64,000 nt of DNA, taken from assembly GCF_030486405.1 (NCBI RefSeq), contig NZ_CP129613.1:1364001-1428000 (forward strand). Direction: 5' to 3'. Positions within the stretch are counted from its first letter, which is position 1. Every line of letters starts with the position of its first letter. Positions 56,400 to 64,000 of the stretch are shown here, in pieces. Position numbers and translations under genes: made by a program. This stretch comes from Mycolicibacterium sp. HK-90 (lineage in GTDB: Bacteria > Actinomycetota > Actinomycetes > Mycobacteriales > Mycobacteriaceae). The notes beneath the pieces were generated by a model that saw only the letters and a program-made list of their open reading frames with translations, ran no database searches and had not been told where the DNA came from.

Positions 56400-57824
56400 G
56401 TGCAAACCGTTTTCGAACGAAATGCCCCCGCCGCCCGCCTCGTCGACCGAGCGCTGGCCAACACCGTCCTCCAGCCCTTCTGGCTCGATGATCTGCCTGT
56501 TCAGGCACGTTACCCGACGCTGACCAACGCGTCCTCGCGTTACGACCTGGTGGTGGTCGGCGGTGGGTACACCGGCCTGTGGTCGGCGTTGCTGGCAAAG
56601 CAGCGGGACCCGGGTATCCGGGTTGCCCTGATCGAGGGCCAGACGATCGGCTGGGCGGCCTCGGGCCGCAACGGCGGCTTCGTCGAAGCGTCCCTCACCC
56701 ACGGCGAGGAGAACGGCCGCAGCCGGTGGCCCGACGAGATGGACGTCCTCGATCGGCTGGGGTTGGAGAACCTCGACGGGATCGAGAAGACCATCCATTC
56801 GCTCGGTCTCGATTGTGACTTCGAGCGGACCGGCTCACTCGCGGTCGCGCTCGAGCCCTACCAGGCCGCCGAACTGGCATCCGCGGCCGTGAAGCCGGGC
56901 CAGGTCTACCTCGACCAGCAGGCGATCCGTGCCGAGGTCGACTCACCGACCTATTTGGCCGGGGTGTGGTCGAAGGACACCACCGCGATGGTTCACCCCG
57001 CCAAGCTCGCGAGTGAACTCGCCCGTGCCGCAACTGAACTGGGCGTGGAGATCTACGAGAACAGCAAGGTGACCGCCCTCGGGCGCGACCGCATGGGCGG
57101 GCCGCTCTCGGTCCGCACCGAGCGGGTGGCCACGCAGGCCGACCGAGTGGTATTGGCGACCAACGGTTTTCCGTCGCTGTTGAAGCGATACCGGTATCAC
57201 ACGGTGCCGGTCTACGACTACGCGTTGATGACCGAGCCGCTGTCCGATGCCCAATTGGCCGAGATCGGTTGGACCAACCGGCAGGGCATCAGCGACATGT
57301 CGAACCAGTTCCACTACTACCGATTGTCGAAAGACAACCGCATCCTGTGGGGCGGGTATGACGCCGTCTATCACTTCGGCGGGCAGATCCGGCCCGAGTA
57401 CGAGGACCGCGACGCCACCTACCGCCGGATCGCCGGCCACTTCTTCACGACGTTCCCGCAACTGGAGGACGTCAGCTTCACCCATCGCTGGGGCGGCGTG
57501 ATCGACACGTCGACGCGATTCTGCGCGTTCTTCGGTTCCGCGTACGCAGGCCGGGTCGGGTACGCGGCGGGGTTCACCGGGCTCGGCGTGGCGGCCACCC
57601 GGTTCGCCGCCGAGGTCATGCTCGACCGTTTCGCGGGGAAACCTACGGTGCGCACCGAAGTCGACATGGTCAAGTCGCTGCCACTGCCGTTCCCGCCGGA
57701 ACCGCTGGCGTCCGCCGGTATTCAGGCCACCCGCTGGGCGCTGGACCGGGCCGACCATCGTGAGGGGCGGCGCAACGTCCTGTTGAAAGCGCTCGATTCG
57801 GTGGGCCTGGGGTTCGATTCGTGA
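56400..57824 (+). CDS. FAD-dependent amine/amino acid oxidase (DAO family)
   Basis: A 474-aa flavoprotein. The dinucleotide motif DLVVVGGGYTGLWSALL is at about 49-65, and GWAASGRNGGFVEASL at about 85-100 is typical of the DAO group that includes gamma-glutamylputrescine oxidase (PuuB). The C-terminal GYAAGFTGLGVAATRFAAE completes FAD binding. It likely oxidises an amine or amino acid. GTG at 56400 with AGGAAG six bases upstream is preferred over GTG at 56349. The stop overlaps the cupin gene. Confidence 0.87.
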   Translation: MQTVFERNAPAARLVDRALANTVLQPFWLDDLPVQARYPTLTNASSRYDLVVVGGGYTGLWSALLAKQRDPGIRVALIEGQTIGWAASGRNGGFVEASLTHGEENGRSRWPDEMDVLDRLGLENLDGIEKTIHSLGLDCDFERTGSLAVALEPYQAAELASAAVKPGQVYLDQQAIRAEVDSPTYLAGVWSKDTTAMVHPAKLASELARAATELGVEIYENSKVTALGRDRMGGPLSVRTERVATQADRVVLATNGFPSLLKRYRYHTVPVYDYALMTEPLSDAQLAEIGWTNRQGISDMSNQFHYYRLSKDNRILWGGYDAVYHFGGQIRPEYEDRDATYRRIAGHFFTTFPQLEDVSFTHRWGGVIDTSTRFCAFFGSAYAGRVGYAAGFTGLGVAATRFAAEVMLDRFAGKPTVRTEVDMVKSLPLPFPPEPLASAGIQATRWALDRADHREGRRNVLLKALDSVGLGFDS

Positions 57825-58147
57825 GCATCGTTGACGCCGCAGCGCTGACGCTCGACCACACCCGGCTTCCCGATCCGCTCGTGGTGGACGGAGCGCCGAC
57901 GACGGGGCATCGCGACCTGCTGGAGCTTTCCGGCGTCACCATCGGGGTCTGGGAACATTCGCCCGGGGTGTCCCGCGATGTGGAGGCCGACGAGGTGTTC
58001 GTCGTCATAAGCGGTGACGCGACCGTGGCGTTCGACGACGGTTCCCCGGCGATGGATCTGCGTCCCGGCAGTCTCGTTCGCCTGTACGAGGGGCAACACA
58101 CCACGTGGACGGTGCGCGAGACGCTGCGAAAGGTGTATATCGCCTAG
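57821..58147 (+). CDS. Cupin-domain protein
   Basis: A 108-aa single-domain cupin of the EutQ/DUF861 type: GVWEHSPGVSRDVEADEVFVV, then GDATVAF and RPGSLVRLYEG. The metal-type His residues of classic cupins are partly replaced by W/S/D, as is usual in this subgroup. GTG at 57821 overlaps the oxidase stop by four bases (GTGA), so it acts in the same pathway, possibly handling the product of the oxidase. Confidence 0.82.
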   Translation: MSIVDAAALTLDHTRLPDPLVVDGAPTTGHRDLLELSGVTIGVWEHSPGVSRDVEADEVFVVISGDATVAFDDGSPAMDLRPGSLVRLYEGQHTTWTVRETLRKVYIA

Positions 58148-58180
58148 GCCTCCGGCCACCTCCGGTCGGAGGCCGATTTT
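58147..58180 (+). terminator. Terminator after the cupin gene
   Basis: GGCCTCCG (58147-58154) pairs with CGGAGGCC (58167-58174) and is followed by GATTTT. The left arm begins in the stop codon. Confidence 0.75.
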
Positions 58181-58293
58181 CGGTGACGAGCGGATGTACC
58201 TCGGCCCAGATCGCAATTCGTCGGGCGGCAGGGCACGGGAGCGCCGCAAAATGGGGTCAAGGTTGTTGACGTAAGCACCGGAAGGCAAGGCGG

Positions 58294-59001
58294 ATGGGTC
58301 GAACCTTGAAGTCGCAATCTCCGCGCCAGCGACGGAGGCAGACGAAACAGGGGGTGGTGCTGTCCGAGCAGCTCATCGTCGAGGCCGCGTTGCGTGTGTT
58401 GCAGCATCACGGCGCGACGGGCCTGACCGTCAGACGCCTCGGTACCGCACTCGGAGCCGATCCGACCGCGTTGTACCGCTACTTTCCCGGTGTCGAGGAC
58501 GTGGTGCTGGCCATCACCGATGAGCTTCTGCGACGTGTCGTCGAAGGCTGGGAGCCGATCGGGCGCTGGCGGGAAGACATGCGCGACCTCGGGTTGCGCG
58601 TGCACCGCGTCTACGTTGAGCACCCCCAGGCCGGGGTGCTGGCCGCGAGCCGGGTGACCGGGAGTGCGCACGAGATCCACGTCATCGAAACGGTTTTGGG
58701 GATCCTGCGATCCGCCGGATTTCCGGAGCGCGAAGCCGTCGAGGTGTATCACGCCTTCATCGACCAGATGTTGGGATTCGCCGCGCTCGACGCGGCCTTC
58801 GAGGCCCTGCCGGCCGAGCACCAGCGGCGCGACGAAGACAGATGGCGCGACACCTACGCGCAGTTGCCTGCCGAGACGCATCCGAACATCGCCGCCAGCA
58901 GCCGTCTGCTCGACGAATCGATGCGGCAGAGCGCGTGCGAGTCGGCCTTGGACCTGCTGCTCGACGGTATCGCCGCGCGGCTGGAGTCCTACCGGACGTA
59001 G
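58294..59001 (+). CDS. TetR-family regulator, downstream of oxidase-cupin
   Basis: A 235-aa regulator with a basic N-terminus (RQRRRQTK). The HTH is at about 24-70 (IVEAALRVLQHHGATGLTV, GADPTALYRYFPGVEDVV) and a TetR_C-type helical domain follows. ATG at 58294 is 147 bases after the cupin gene. Target unknown; the oxidase-cupin operon is one candidate. A GC hairpin CCGGCG-N5-CGCCGG (59005-59021) separates it from the convergent TetR gene. Confidence 0.88.
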   Translation: MGRTLKSQSPRQRRRQTKQGVVLSEQLIVEAALRVLQHHGATGLTVRRLGTALGADPTALYRYFPGVEDVVLAITDELLRRVVEGWEPIGRWREDMRDLGLRVHRVYVEHPQAGVLAASRVTGSAHEIHVIETVLGILRSAGFPEREAVEVYHAFIDQMLGFAALDAAFEALPAEHQRRDEDRWRDTYAQLPAETHPNIAASSRLLDESMRQSACESALDLLLDGIAARLESYRT

Positions 59002-59026
59002 CGGCCGGCGATGACCGCCGGTGCCG

Positions 59027-59572
59027 TCATCGGGCGACGTCCGAGTTGGCGGTGATCCGATCGATCACGGCCAGCAATCCGTCGTCCGTGTCGGAGCCGG
59101 CCACGTGGCCTCCGAGCGCGCGGTGCAGGGCGCTGTAGTAGAGGCCGTCACCCATGAGCTTCACGGCGCGGGCGACATCCCGGTCGCCCAGTGTCTCGTG
59201 CAGAACGTTGAGCCAGTCACCTGAGATCGACTCGATGACCGTCCGCGCCTGCTCGTCGCCGGCCTGCTGCAACCGCGACACCGCGACCAGGGCCCGGTCG
59301 AGCGGCGTGCCCTCGTAATTCGATGTCCGGATGTAGTAGCGGGCCGGGCCTTCGGGGGCGGTTCGCATCGCCTGCACGTCGTCGGCCGCCAATGCCACCA
59401 GGCGGTCGCACAATGCGGCGGCGAGCCGGTCCTTCGACGGAAAGTGGTAGAGCAGGCCGCCTTTCGACACGCCCGCTTTTGCGGCCACCGCGTCGAGGGT
59501 GGCGTAGCGCTCGCCTTCGACGGCGAGCAGGTCCGCGTAGGCATCGAGGATGCGGTCCCGCGACGAAGCCAT
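59027..59572 (-). CDS. TetR-family repressor of the divergent MFS gene
   Basis: A 181-aa regulator: ILDAYADLLAVEGERYATLDAV, AGVSKGGLLYHFPSKDRL at about 8-55, then a ligand domain. It is divergent from an MFS gene with a perfect operator between them, so it almost surely represses itself and the pump. Confidence 0.92.
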   Translation of the reverse strand: MASSRDRILDAYADLLAVEGERYATLDAVAAKAGVSKGGLLYHFPSKDRLAAALCDRLVALAADDVQAMRTAPEGPARYYIRTSNYEGTPLDRALVAVSRLQQAGDEQARTVIESISGDWLNVLHETLGDRDVARAVKLMGDGLYYSALHRALGGHVAGSDTDDGLLAVIDRITANSDVAR

Positions 59573-59599
59573 GCCCAGAGCCTACGACAACGCCATAGG

Positions 59600-59625
59600 A
59601 ACTATACCGTCTGGACGGTATAGTT
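59600..59625. promoter_or_regulatory. TetR operator between repressor and MFS pump
   Basis: AACTATACCGTC-TG-GACGGTATAGTT is a perfect inverted repeat with 12-bp arms. It has the TATACCGTC/GACGGTATA form common for TetR/AcrR-like repressors of efflux genes and covers the likely promoters of both divergent genes. Confidence 0.85.
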
Positions 59626-59663
59626 GGCCGGTCGCGTCGGTGGGTCGATGAAGGGAGCCGGTC

Positions 59664-60935
59664 ATGCGGGTTTATCGTGACGTCCTCCGGGCTCCGGGCG
59701 TACTGAACGTGACCGCTTCCCAGCTGTTCGCCCGACTTCCGCTGGGCATGCTGAACCTGGCGATCCTGCTGCACGTCCAGTCCAAGACCGGCTCTTACGC
59801 CTTGGCCGGTGCCGCGGTGGCCTGCGTCAGCGTGGGGGAAGCGGTCGCGATGCCGGTCAGCGCCCGGCTCGCCGGGCGGGCCCGGTCGGCGACACTGGTC
59901 GTCGCGGCACTGGCCAATGGCGCCGCCATGCTGGCCCTGGCGTTCGTCGGTGCCGCCCCGGCGCCGCTGCTGATCCTGGGCGGGGTGATCGGCGCATCGG
60001 TGCCGCCGCTGATGCCGGTGGTCCGTGCCCTCTACCCGCAACTGGTTCCCCGTGACGGCGTCCGGGCCTTGTTCGCGTTCGATACCACTGCGCAGGAACT
60101 GATCTGGGTCGTCGGTCCGGTGGCCACGACCTTCCTCGCCTCAGCACTGTCGACTGCGATCCCATTGGTCGCATCCGCGTTTGTCACCGTCCTCGGGACC
60201 GGATGGTTCCTGCTGAGTGCCAGGCATCTGCGGTCGGTCCGGCCGAAGGGCGCCTCGGCTTTCGGCCGGGTGATGGCGAATCGGGCGGTCGTCCTCGCCA
60301 TGGTCGCCAGCCTTGCGCTGGTGGCCTCGTTCATGGCCCTGGAAGTCGGCATCGTCGCGGCGCTCGGTCGCACCGGTCTCACCGCCGGTCTCGCAATCGC
60401 CGTGGCGAGCGTCGGATCCCTCATCGGCGGCCTGGTGTTCGGGCACCGACGATTTGGGCTCCTCGGTCTGGTTGCCGCGCTGGGCGTCGTGGCGATCGGG
60501 ACGGCCGTCTTCGGCATCGTCGACAACCTCGGCCTGCAGTTCGCGGCCCTGTTCGTGTCGGGGCTTGGCTTTGCGCCCGCAATGTCGGCCCTGTATCTCA
60601 TGGTGTCCCGCGAAATCGCAGAGCACTCCGCGACGGAGGCGTTCGGTTGGCTCAACAGCGCCGCACTCGGCGGAGGGGCCGCGGGCACCGCACTCGCCGG
60701 CTTTGCGGCCGACGCGCACGGGCCAATCGGTGCGGTCGTGGTGTCGGCGATACTGGCGACCCTCGCCGCCTGCAGCCCTCTCGTTGCCCGGATGAGTGGT
60801 CCGTTGAAGGGGCTCACCGATCCACCGCCGACGGAAACCGACCCCGACGCGGGCGCCGAGGAGGCATCGGCCACTTCGACGGCCATATTGAACGCGACGT
60901 CAGTTTCGCCGGCGAGCGCAGGCGGGCAGGTGTAA
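59664..60935 (+). CDS. MFS transporter (12-TM)
   Basis: A 423-aa protein with about 12 hydrophobic segments and a hydrophilic C-terminal tail of about 45 residues (DPPPTETDPDAGAEE). Features such as SQLFARLPLGMLNLAILLHV resemble actinobacterial MFS exporters. It is controlled by the adjacent TetR protein through the operator at 59600-59625. ATG at 59664 follows GAAGGGAG. Substrate unknown. Confidence 0.88.
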   Translation: MRVYRDVLRAPGVLNVTASQLFARLPLGMLNLAILLHVQSKTGSYALAGAAVACVSVGEAVAMPVSARLAGRARSATLVVAALANGAAMLALAFVGAAPAPLLILGGVIGASVPPLMPVVRALYPQLVPRDGVRALFAFDTTAQELIWVVGPVATTFLASALSTAIPLVASAFVTVLGTGWFLLSARHLRSVRPKGASAFGRVMANRAVVLAMVASLALVASFMALEVGIVAALGRTGLTAGLAIAVASVGSLIGGLVFGHRRFGLLGLVAALGVVAIGTAVFGIVDNLGLQFAALFVSGLGFAPAMSALYLMVSREIAEHSATEAFGWLNSAALGGGAAGTALAGFAADAHGPIGAVVVSAILATLAACSPLVARMSGPLKGLTDPPPTETDPDAGAEEASATSTAILNATSVSPASAGGQV

Positions 60936-60993
60936 TCTCCTCCGCGATCAGCCTTACCGGTGCCGAATCGCCAACCGGGAGAAAGGTAAGCCC

Positions 60994-63357
60994 ATGGCTT
61001 CCGGCTTCACCTCAGCGTTCAACGGCAAGATCGAACTGGATATCAGGGATTCCGAACCGGATTGGGGACCCTACGCGGCGCCCACGGCCGCCGAAGGCGC
61101 ACCCAACGTGCTCTACCTGGTTTGGGACGACACCGGCATCGCGACCTGGGACTGCTTCGGCGGTTTGGTCGACATGCCCGCGATGAGCCGCATCGCCGCC
61201 CGCGGGGTCCGGTTGTCGCAGTTCCACACCACCGCGCTGTGCTCTCCCACCCGGGCCTCGCTGCTCACCGGCCGCAACGCCACCACGGTCGGCATGGCCA
61301 CCATCGAGGAGTTCACCGACGGATTCCCCAACTGCAACGGGCGAATTCCGTACGAGACCGCCCTGTTGTCAGAGGTGCTCGCCGAGAACGGGTACAACAC
61401 CTACTGTGTGGGCAAGTGGCATCTGACCCCGTTGGAGGAGTCCAACCTCGCTGCCACCAAACGACATTGGCCGTGTTCGCGAGGGTTCGAACGGTTCTAC
61501 GGGTTCATGGGCGGCGAGACCGATCAGTGGTATCCGGACCTGGTGTACGACAATCATCCGGTCGATCCGCCCGCCACCCCCGAGCAGGGCTATCACCTCT
61601 CGCAGGACCTGGCCGACAAGACCATCGAGTTCATCCGCGACGCCAAGGTGATCGCTCCGGACAAACCGTGGTTCACCTATCTGTGCCCGGGTGCCGGCCA
61701 CGCCCCGCACCATGTGTTCAAGGAGTGGGCCGACCGTTACGCCGGGCGGTTCGACATGGGCTACGAGGCCTACCGGGACGTGGTGCTGGCCAACCAGAAG
61801 CGGCTGGGCATCGTGCCGCCCGACACCGAGCTGTCCCCGGTCAACCCCTACGCGGATGTCAAGGGCCCCAACGGCGAACCGTGGCCGGCACAGGACACCG
61901 TCCGGCCGTGGGAATCGCTGACCGCCGACGAGAAACGGTTGTTCGCCCGGATGGCCGAGGTGTTCGCCGGGTTCCTGTCCTACACCGACGCCCAGATCGG
62001 CCGGATCCTGGACTTCTTGGAGGACACCGGCCAGCTCGACAACACGATCATCGTGGTGATCTCCGACAACGGCGCCAGCGGGGAGGGCGGGCCGAACGGG
62101 TCGGTGAACGAGACCAAATTCTTCAACGGCTACATCGACACCGCCGAGGAGGGCCTGAAGTTCGTCGACCGGCTGGGGTCACCGGAGACCTACAACCATT
62201 ATCCGATCGGGTGGGCGATGGCGTTCAACACGCCCTACAAGCTGTTCAAACGCTACGCGTCCCATGAAGGGGGGATCGCCGACACCGCAATCATCTCCTG
62301 GCCCAACGGAATCGGCGCACACGGTGCGGTGCGGGACAACTACGTCAACGTCTGTGACATCACCCCCACCGTGTACGACCTGCTCGGCCTCACCCCGCCG
62401 GCCAGTGTGCGCGGGGTTCCCCAGAAGCCGCTGGACGGCGTGAGTTTCAAAGTGGCGCTGGATGATCCGGACGCACCGACGGGCAAGGAAACCCAGTTCT
62501 ACACGATGCTCGGCACCCGCGGCATCTGGCACAAGGGCTGGTTCGCGAACACGGTGCACGCCGCCACCCCGTCGGGCTGGTCGCACTTCGATGCCGACCG
62601 CTGGGAGCTGTTCCACATCGAATCCGACCGCAGCCAGTGTCACGACCTGGCCGCCGAACAGCCCGAGAAACTCGAAGAACTCAAGGCGCTGTGGTTCAGC
62701 GAGGCCGACAAGTACAACGGGCGTCCGCTGGCCGACCTGAACATCCTGGAGACCATGACCCGGTGGCGGCCGTACCTGACGGGGGAGCGGTCCAGCTACA
62801 CCTACTATCCCCACACCGCCGAGGTCGGGCTCGGTGCGGCGGCCGAACTGCGCGGGCAGTCGTTCACCGTGCTCGCCGATGTCACCGTGGACGACGGTGA
62901 CGCACAGGGCGTGCTGTTCAAGCAGGGCGGCGCCCACGGCGGTCACGTGCTCTACATTGCCGACGGGCGGCTCCGGTACGTCTACAACTTCCTCGGTGAG
63001 CACGAACAGGTGCTCAGCTCCCCAGATCCGATTCCGTTGGGGCGTCACATCTTCGGTGTGCAGTATGTGCGGGCGGGCACCGTCGAGGGCAGCCACACCC
63101 CGATCGGGCACACCTCGTCGTTCATCGACGGTGCCGCGGTGGCCGAGCTGGCCGGGATGCAAACCCACCCCGGTATGTTCGCGCTCGCCGGCGGCGGCAT
63201 CTGCATCGGCCGTAACCCGGGATCCGCGGTGTCACAGCGCTATCGGGCACCGTTCGGATTCACCGGCGGCACCATCGGGCAGGTCACCGTCGACCTGTCC
63301 GGCCGGCCGTATGAGGATCTCGAACGCACCCTCGCCGCCGCCTTCGCCAAGGACTGA
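60994..63357 (+). CDS. atsA: Arylsulfatase AtsA (Rv0711 orthologue)
   Basis: A 787-aa type I sulfatase. CSPTR at 83-87 carries the cysteine converted to formylglycine; VWDDTGIATWD and ISDNGASGEGG hold metal residues. The long stretch TGRNATTVGMATIEEFTDGF matches the M. tuberculosis AtsA I recall nearly exactly, and its place after rpsQ agrees. ATG at 60994 has GGGAGAAAGG upstream. A lipoprotein gene starts three bases after the stop. Confidence 0.95.
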   Translation: MASGFTSAFNGKIELDIRDSEPDWGPYAAPTAAEGAPNVLYLVWDDTGIATWDCFGGLVDMPAMSRIAARGVRLSQFHTTALCSPTRASLLTGRNATTVGMATIEEFTDGFPNCNGRIPYETALLSEVLAENGYNTYCVGKWHLTPLEESNLAATKRHWPCSRGFERFYGFMGGETDQWYPDLVYDNHPVDPPATPEQGYHLSQDLADKTIEFIRDAKVIAPDKPWFTYLCPGAGHAPHHVFKEWADRYAGRFDMGYEAYRDVVLANQKRLGIVPPDTELSPVNPYADVKGPNGEPWPAQDTVRPWESLTADEKRLFARMAEVFAGFLSYTDAQIGRILDFLEDTGQLDNTIIVVISDNGASGEGGPNGSVNETKFFNGYIDTAEEGLKFVDRLGSPETYNHYPIGWAMAFNTPYKLFKRYASHEGGIADTAIISWPNGIGAHGAVRDNYVNVCDITPTVYDLLGLTPPASVRGVPQKPLDGVSFKVALDDPDAPTGKETQFYTMLGTRGIWHKGWFANTVHAATPSGWSHFDADRWELFHIESDRSQCHDLAAEQPEKLEELKALWFSEADKYNGRPLADLNILETMTRWRPYLTGERSSYTYYPHTAEVGLGAAAELRGQSFTVLADVTVDDGDAQGVLFKQGGAHGGHVLYIADGRLRYVYNFLGEHEQVLSSPDPIPLGRHIFGVQYVRAGTVEGSHTPIGHTSSFIDGAAVAELAGMQTHPGMFALAGGGICIGRNPGSAVSQRYRAPFGFTGGTIGQVTVDLSGRPYEDLERTLAAAFAKD

Positions 63358-63360
63358 CCG

Positions 63361-64000
63361 ATGAACCCGATGGTGACCGGGCTCTGCGCCGCGGCGGCTG
63401 CGGTCGTGACATTGCCGGCGTGCGGGGGTGGAAGCCGGGCAGTCGAGGGCCCGTTCGCCTCCACCGTCACCGCCGCACCGGTCACGACACTCCCGACGAC
63501 ATCGCCGAGCCGGGCGTTACCGGAGTTCGCGCTGCCGGCCTATGGCGTCGAACCCACCACCAGGCGCGCGCTGGCGCCGGGTGAGGTCACGTGCCCGGCC
63601 CCGCCTGGGGCCACCGTCGAGGTCCGCGGTCCGGAGCCGGGTTCCCCGACCCTGACCGTCGCGGTGCCCGAAGGGTTCACCGAGGTGGAACCGGGCGCAG
63701 AGACGGTGCGGCTCACCGGCCCCGCGGGGATGACCGCCGAGATCTCTCTGGCCCCGACCACGCTCGGCGCCGAGGACGAGTTCAAGCGGTACAGCGACGA
63801 CCGCGTGGCGAACTCGCCGATCAACAGCCTCAGCGTGCTGCCCGGCGATCTCTGCGGCTACAGCGGGCAGAAACTGATGGGCGTCTTGGCGGACCGCCCG
63901 GGTGAGGGCATCGAGTACGCCGACCGGATCGCTCACCTGTGGACCGGCAGCGGGGATTACCTGGCGGTCGTGCGGCTCGAGGCGCCAGGCGGAACGCCGG
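63361..64000 (+). CDS. Lipoprotein, partial (open to window end)
   Basis: The frame from ATG 63361 has no stop before the window end: at least 213 codons. The signal peptide ends with lipobox LPAC (Cys21), followed by a Thr/Pro-rich linker and a beta-rich domain with CPAPPG and LCGYSGQK cysteine segments, similar to the LpqN/LpqT-type lipoproteins of mycobacteria (tentative). It lies three bases after atsA, so it is in the same transcript. In M. tuberculosis the formylglycine-generating enzyme gene follows atsA; it may lie just beyond. Confidence 0.8.
   Translation, partial: MNPMVTGLCAAAAAVVTLPACGGGSRAVEGPFASTVTAAPVTTLPTTSPSRALPEFALPAYGVEPTTRRALAPGEVTCPAPPGATVEVRGPEPGSPTLTVAVPEGFTEVEPGAETVRLTGPAGMTAEISLAPTTLGAEDEFKRYSDDRVANSPINSLSVLPGDLCGYSGQKLMGVLADRPGEGIEYADRIAHLWTGSGDYLAVVRLEAPGGTP

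Overview
The window is high-GC actinobacterial DNA from a non-tuberculous Mycobacterium, probably a fast-growing Mycolicibacterium (inference). The evidence is gene order: tuf, an SDR, a ferredoxin-reductase-like flavoprotein, the mycofactocin genes, rpsJ to rpsQ, then atsA all follow the order I recall for the Rv0685-Rv0711 region of M. tuberculosis. The rocE-rocD-amidinohydrolase-Lrp block matches what I recall of the Rv2319c-Rv2324 block. Start codons are often GTG and start/stop overlaps (ATGA, GTGA) are common.

1-10.7 kb: the end of tuf and its terminator, a proline-rich membrane-anchored protein, a secreted cutinase-like esterase, a SHOCT membrane protein, a dead fragment of arginine deiminase, and a mycofactocin-type SDR. 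An arginine/ornithine catabolic unit follows (universal stress protein, rocE permease, rocD, DDAH-like hydrolase) with a divergent Lrp regulator, then an NAD(P)H-dependent flavoprotein reductase. 10.7-13.5 kb: an ECF sigma factor translationally coupled to a glyoxalase-fold protein, a PhyH-type dioxygenase and a 55-aa membrane protein.

13.5-20.8 kb: a complete mycofactocin cluster, mftR divergent from mftA-B-C-D-E-F-G. It includes the 31-residue precursor mftA. MftB/C modify the peptide, MftE trims it, MftD completes the redox core, MftF glycosylates it, and the SDR/GMC enzymes use the cofactor. 20.7-27.8 kb: accessory metabolism (MFS efflux pump with TetR, P450, carboxylesterase lipoprotein, SnoaL-like protein, Asp-nucleophile hydrolase, DUF4442 thioesterase-fold protein).

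27.8-33.7 kb: the S10 ribosomal operon rpsJ-rplC-rplD-rplW-rplB-rpsS-rplV-rpsC-rplP-rpmC-rpsQ, behind a long untranslated leader and closed by a UUCG-loop terminator. 33.7-37.5 kb: a self-contained SigK locus: a fasciclin (MPT70/83-like) lipoprotein divergent from dipZ, then sigK and rskA. The divergent spacer holds two matching SigK-type promoters.

37.5-48.3 kb: the least familiar part. It is a candidate exopolysaccharide locus with a GT-C-like membrane protein, a BcsA-like GT2 synthase, a multi-spanning protein resembling half an exosortase, a BcsB-like periplasmic protein, an antigen-85-like membrane esterase, a lipase-fold lipoprotein lacking its catalytic serine, and a divergent beta-helix (lyase-type) protein.

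48.3-64 kb: sulfate-ester metabolism (two arylsulfatases of about 786 aa, an SdsA1-like alkylsulfatase, a large LuxR/LAL regulator). In between lie a Nudix hydrolase, a DAO-cupin pair, two TetR genes and an MFS pump. The window ends inside a lipoprotein gene. The same perfect inverted repeat, TCACCC-N5-GGGTGA, precedes the bcsB-like gene and sits between the first arylsulfatase and the alkylsulfatase, hinting at one regulator for both loci.
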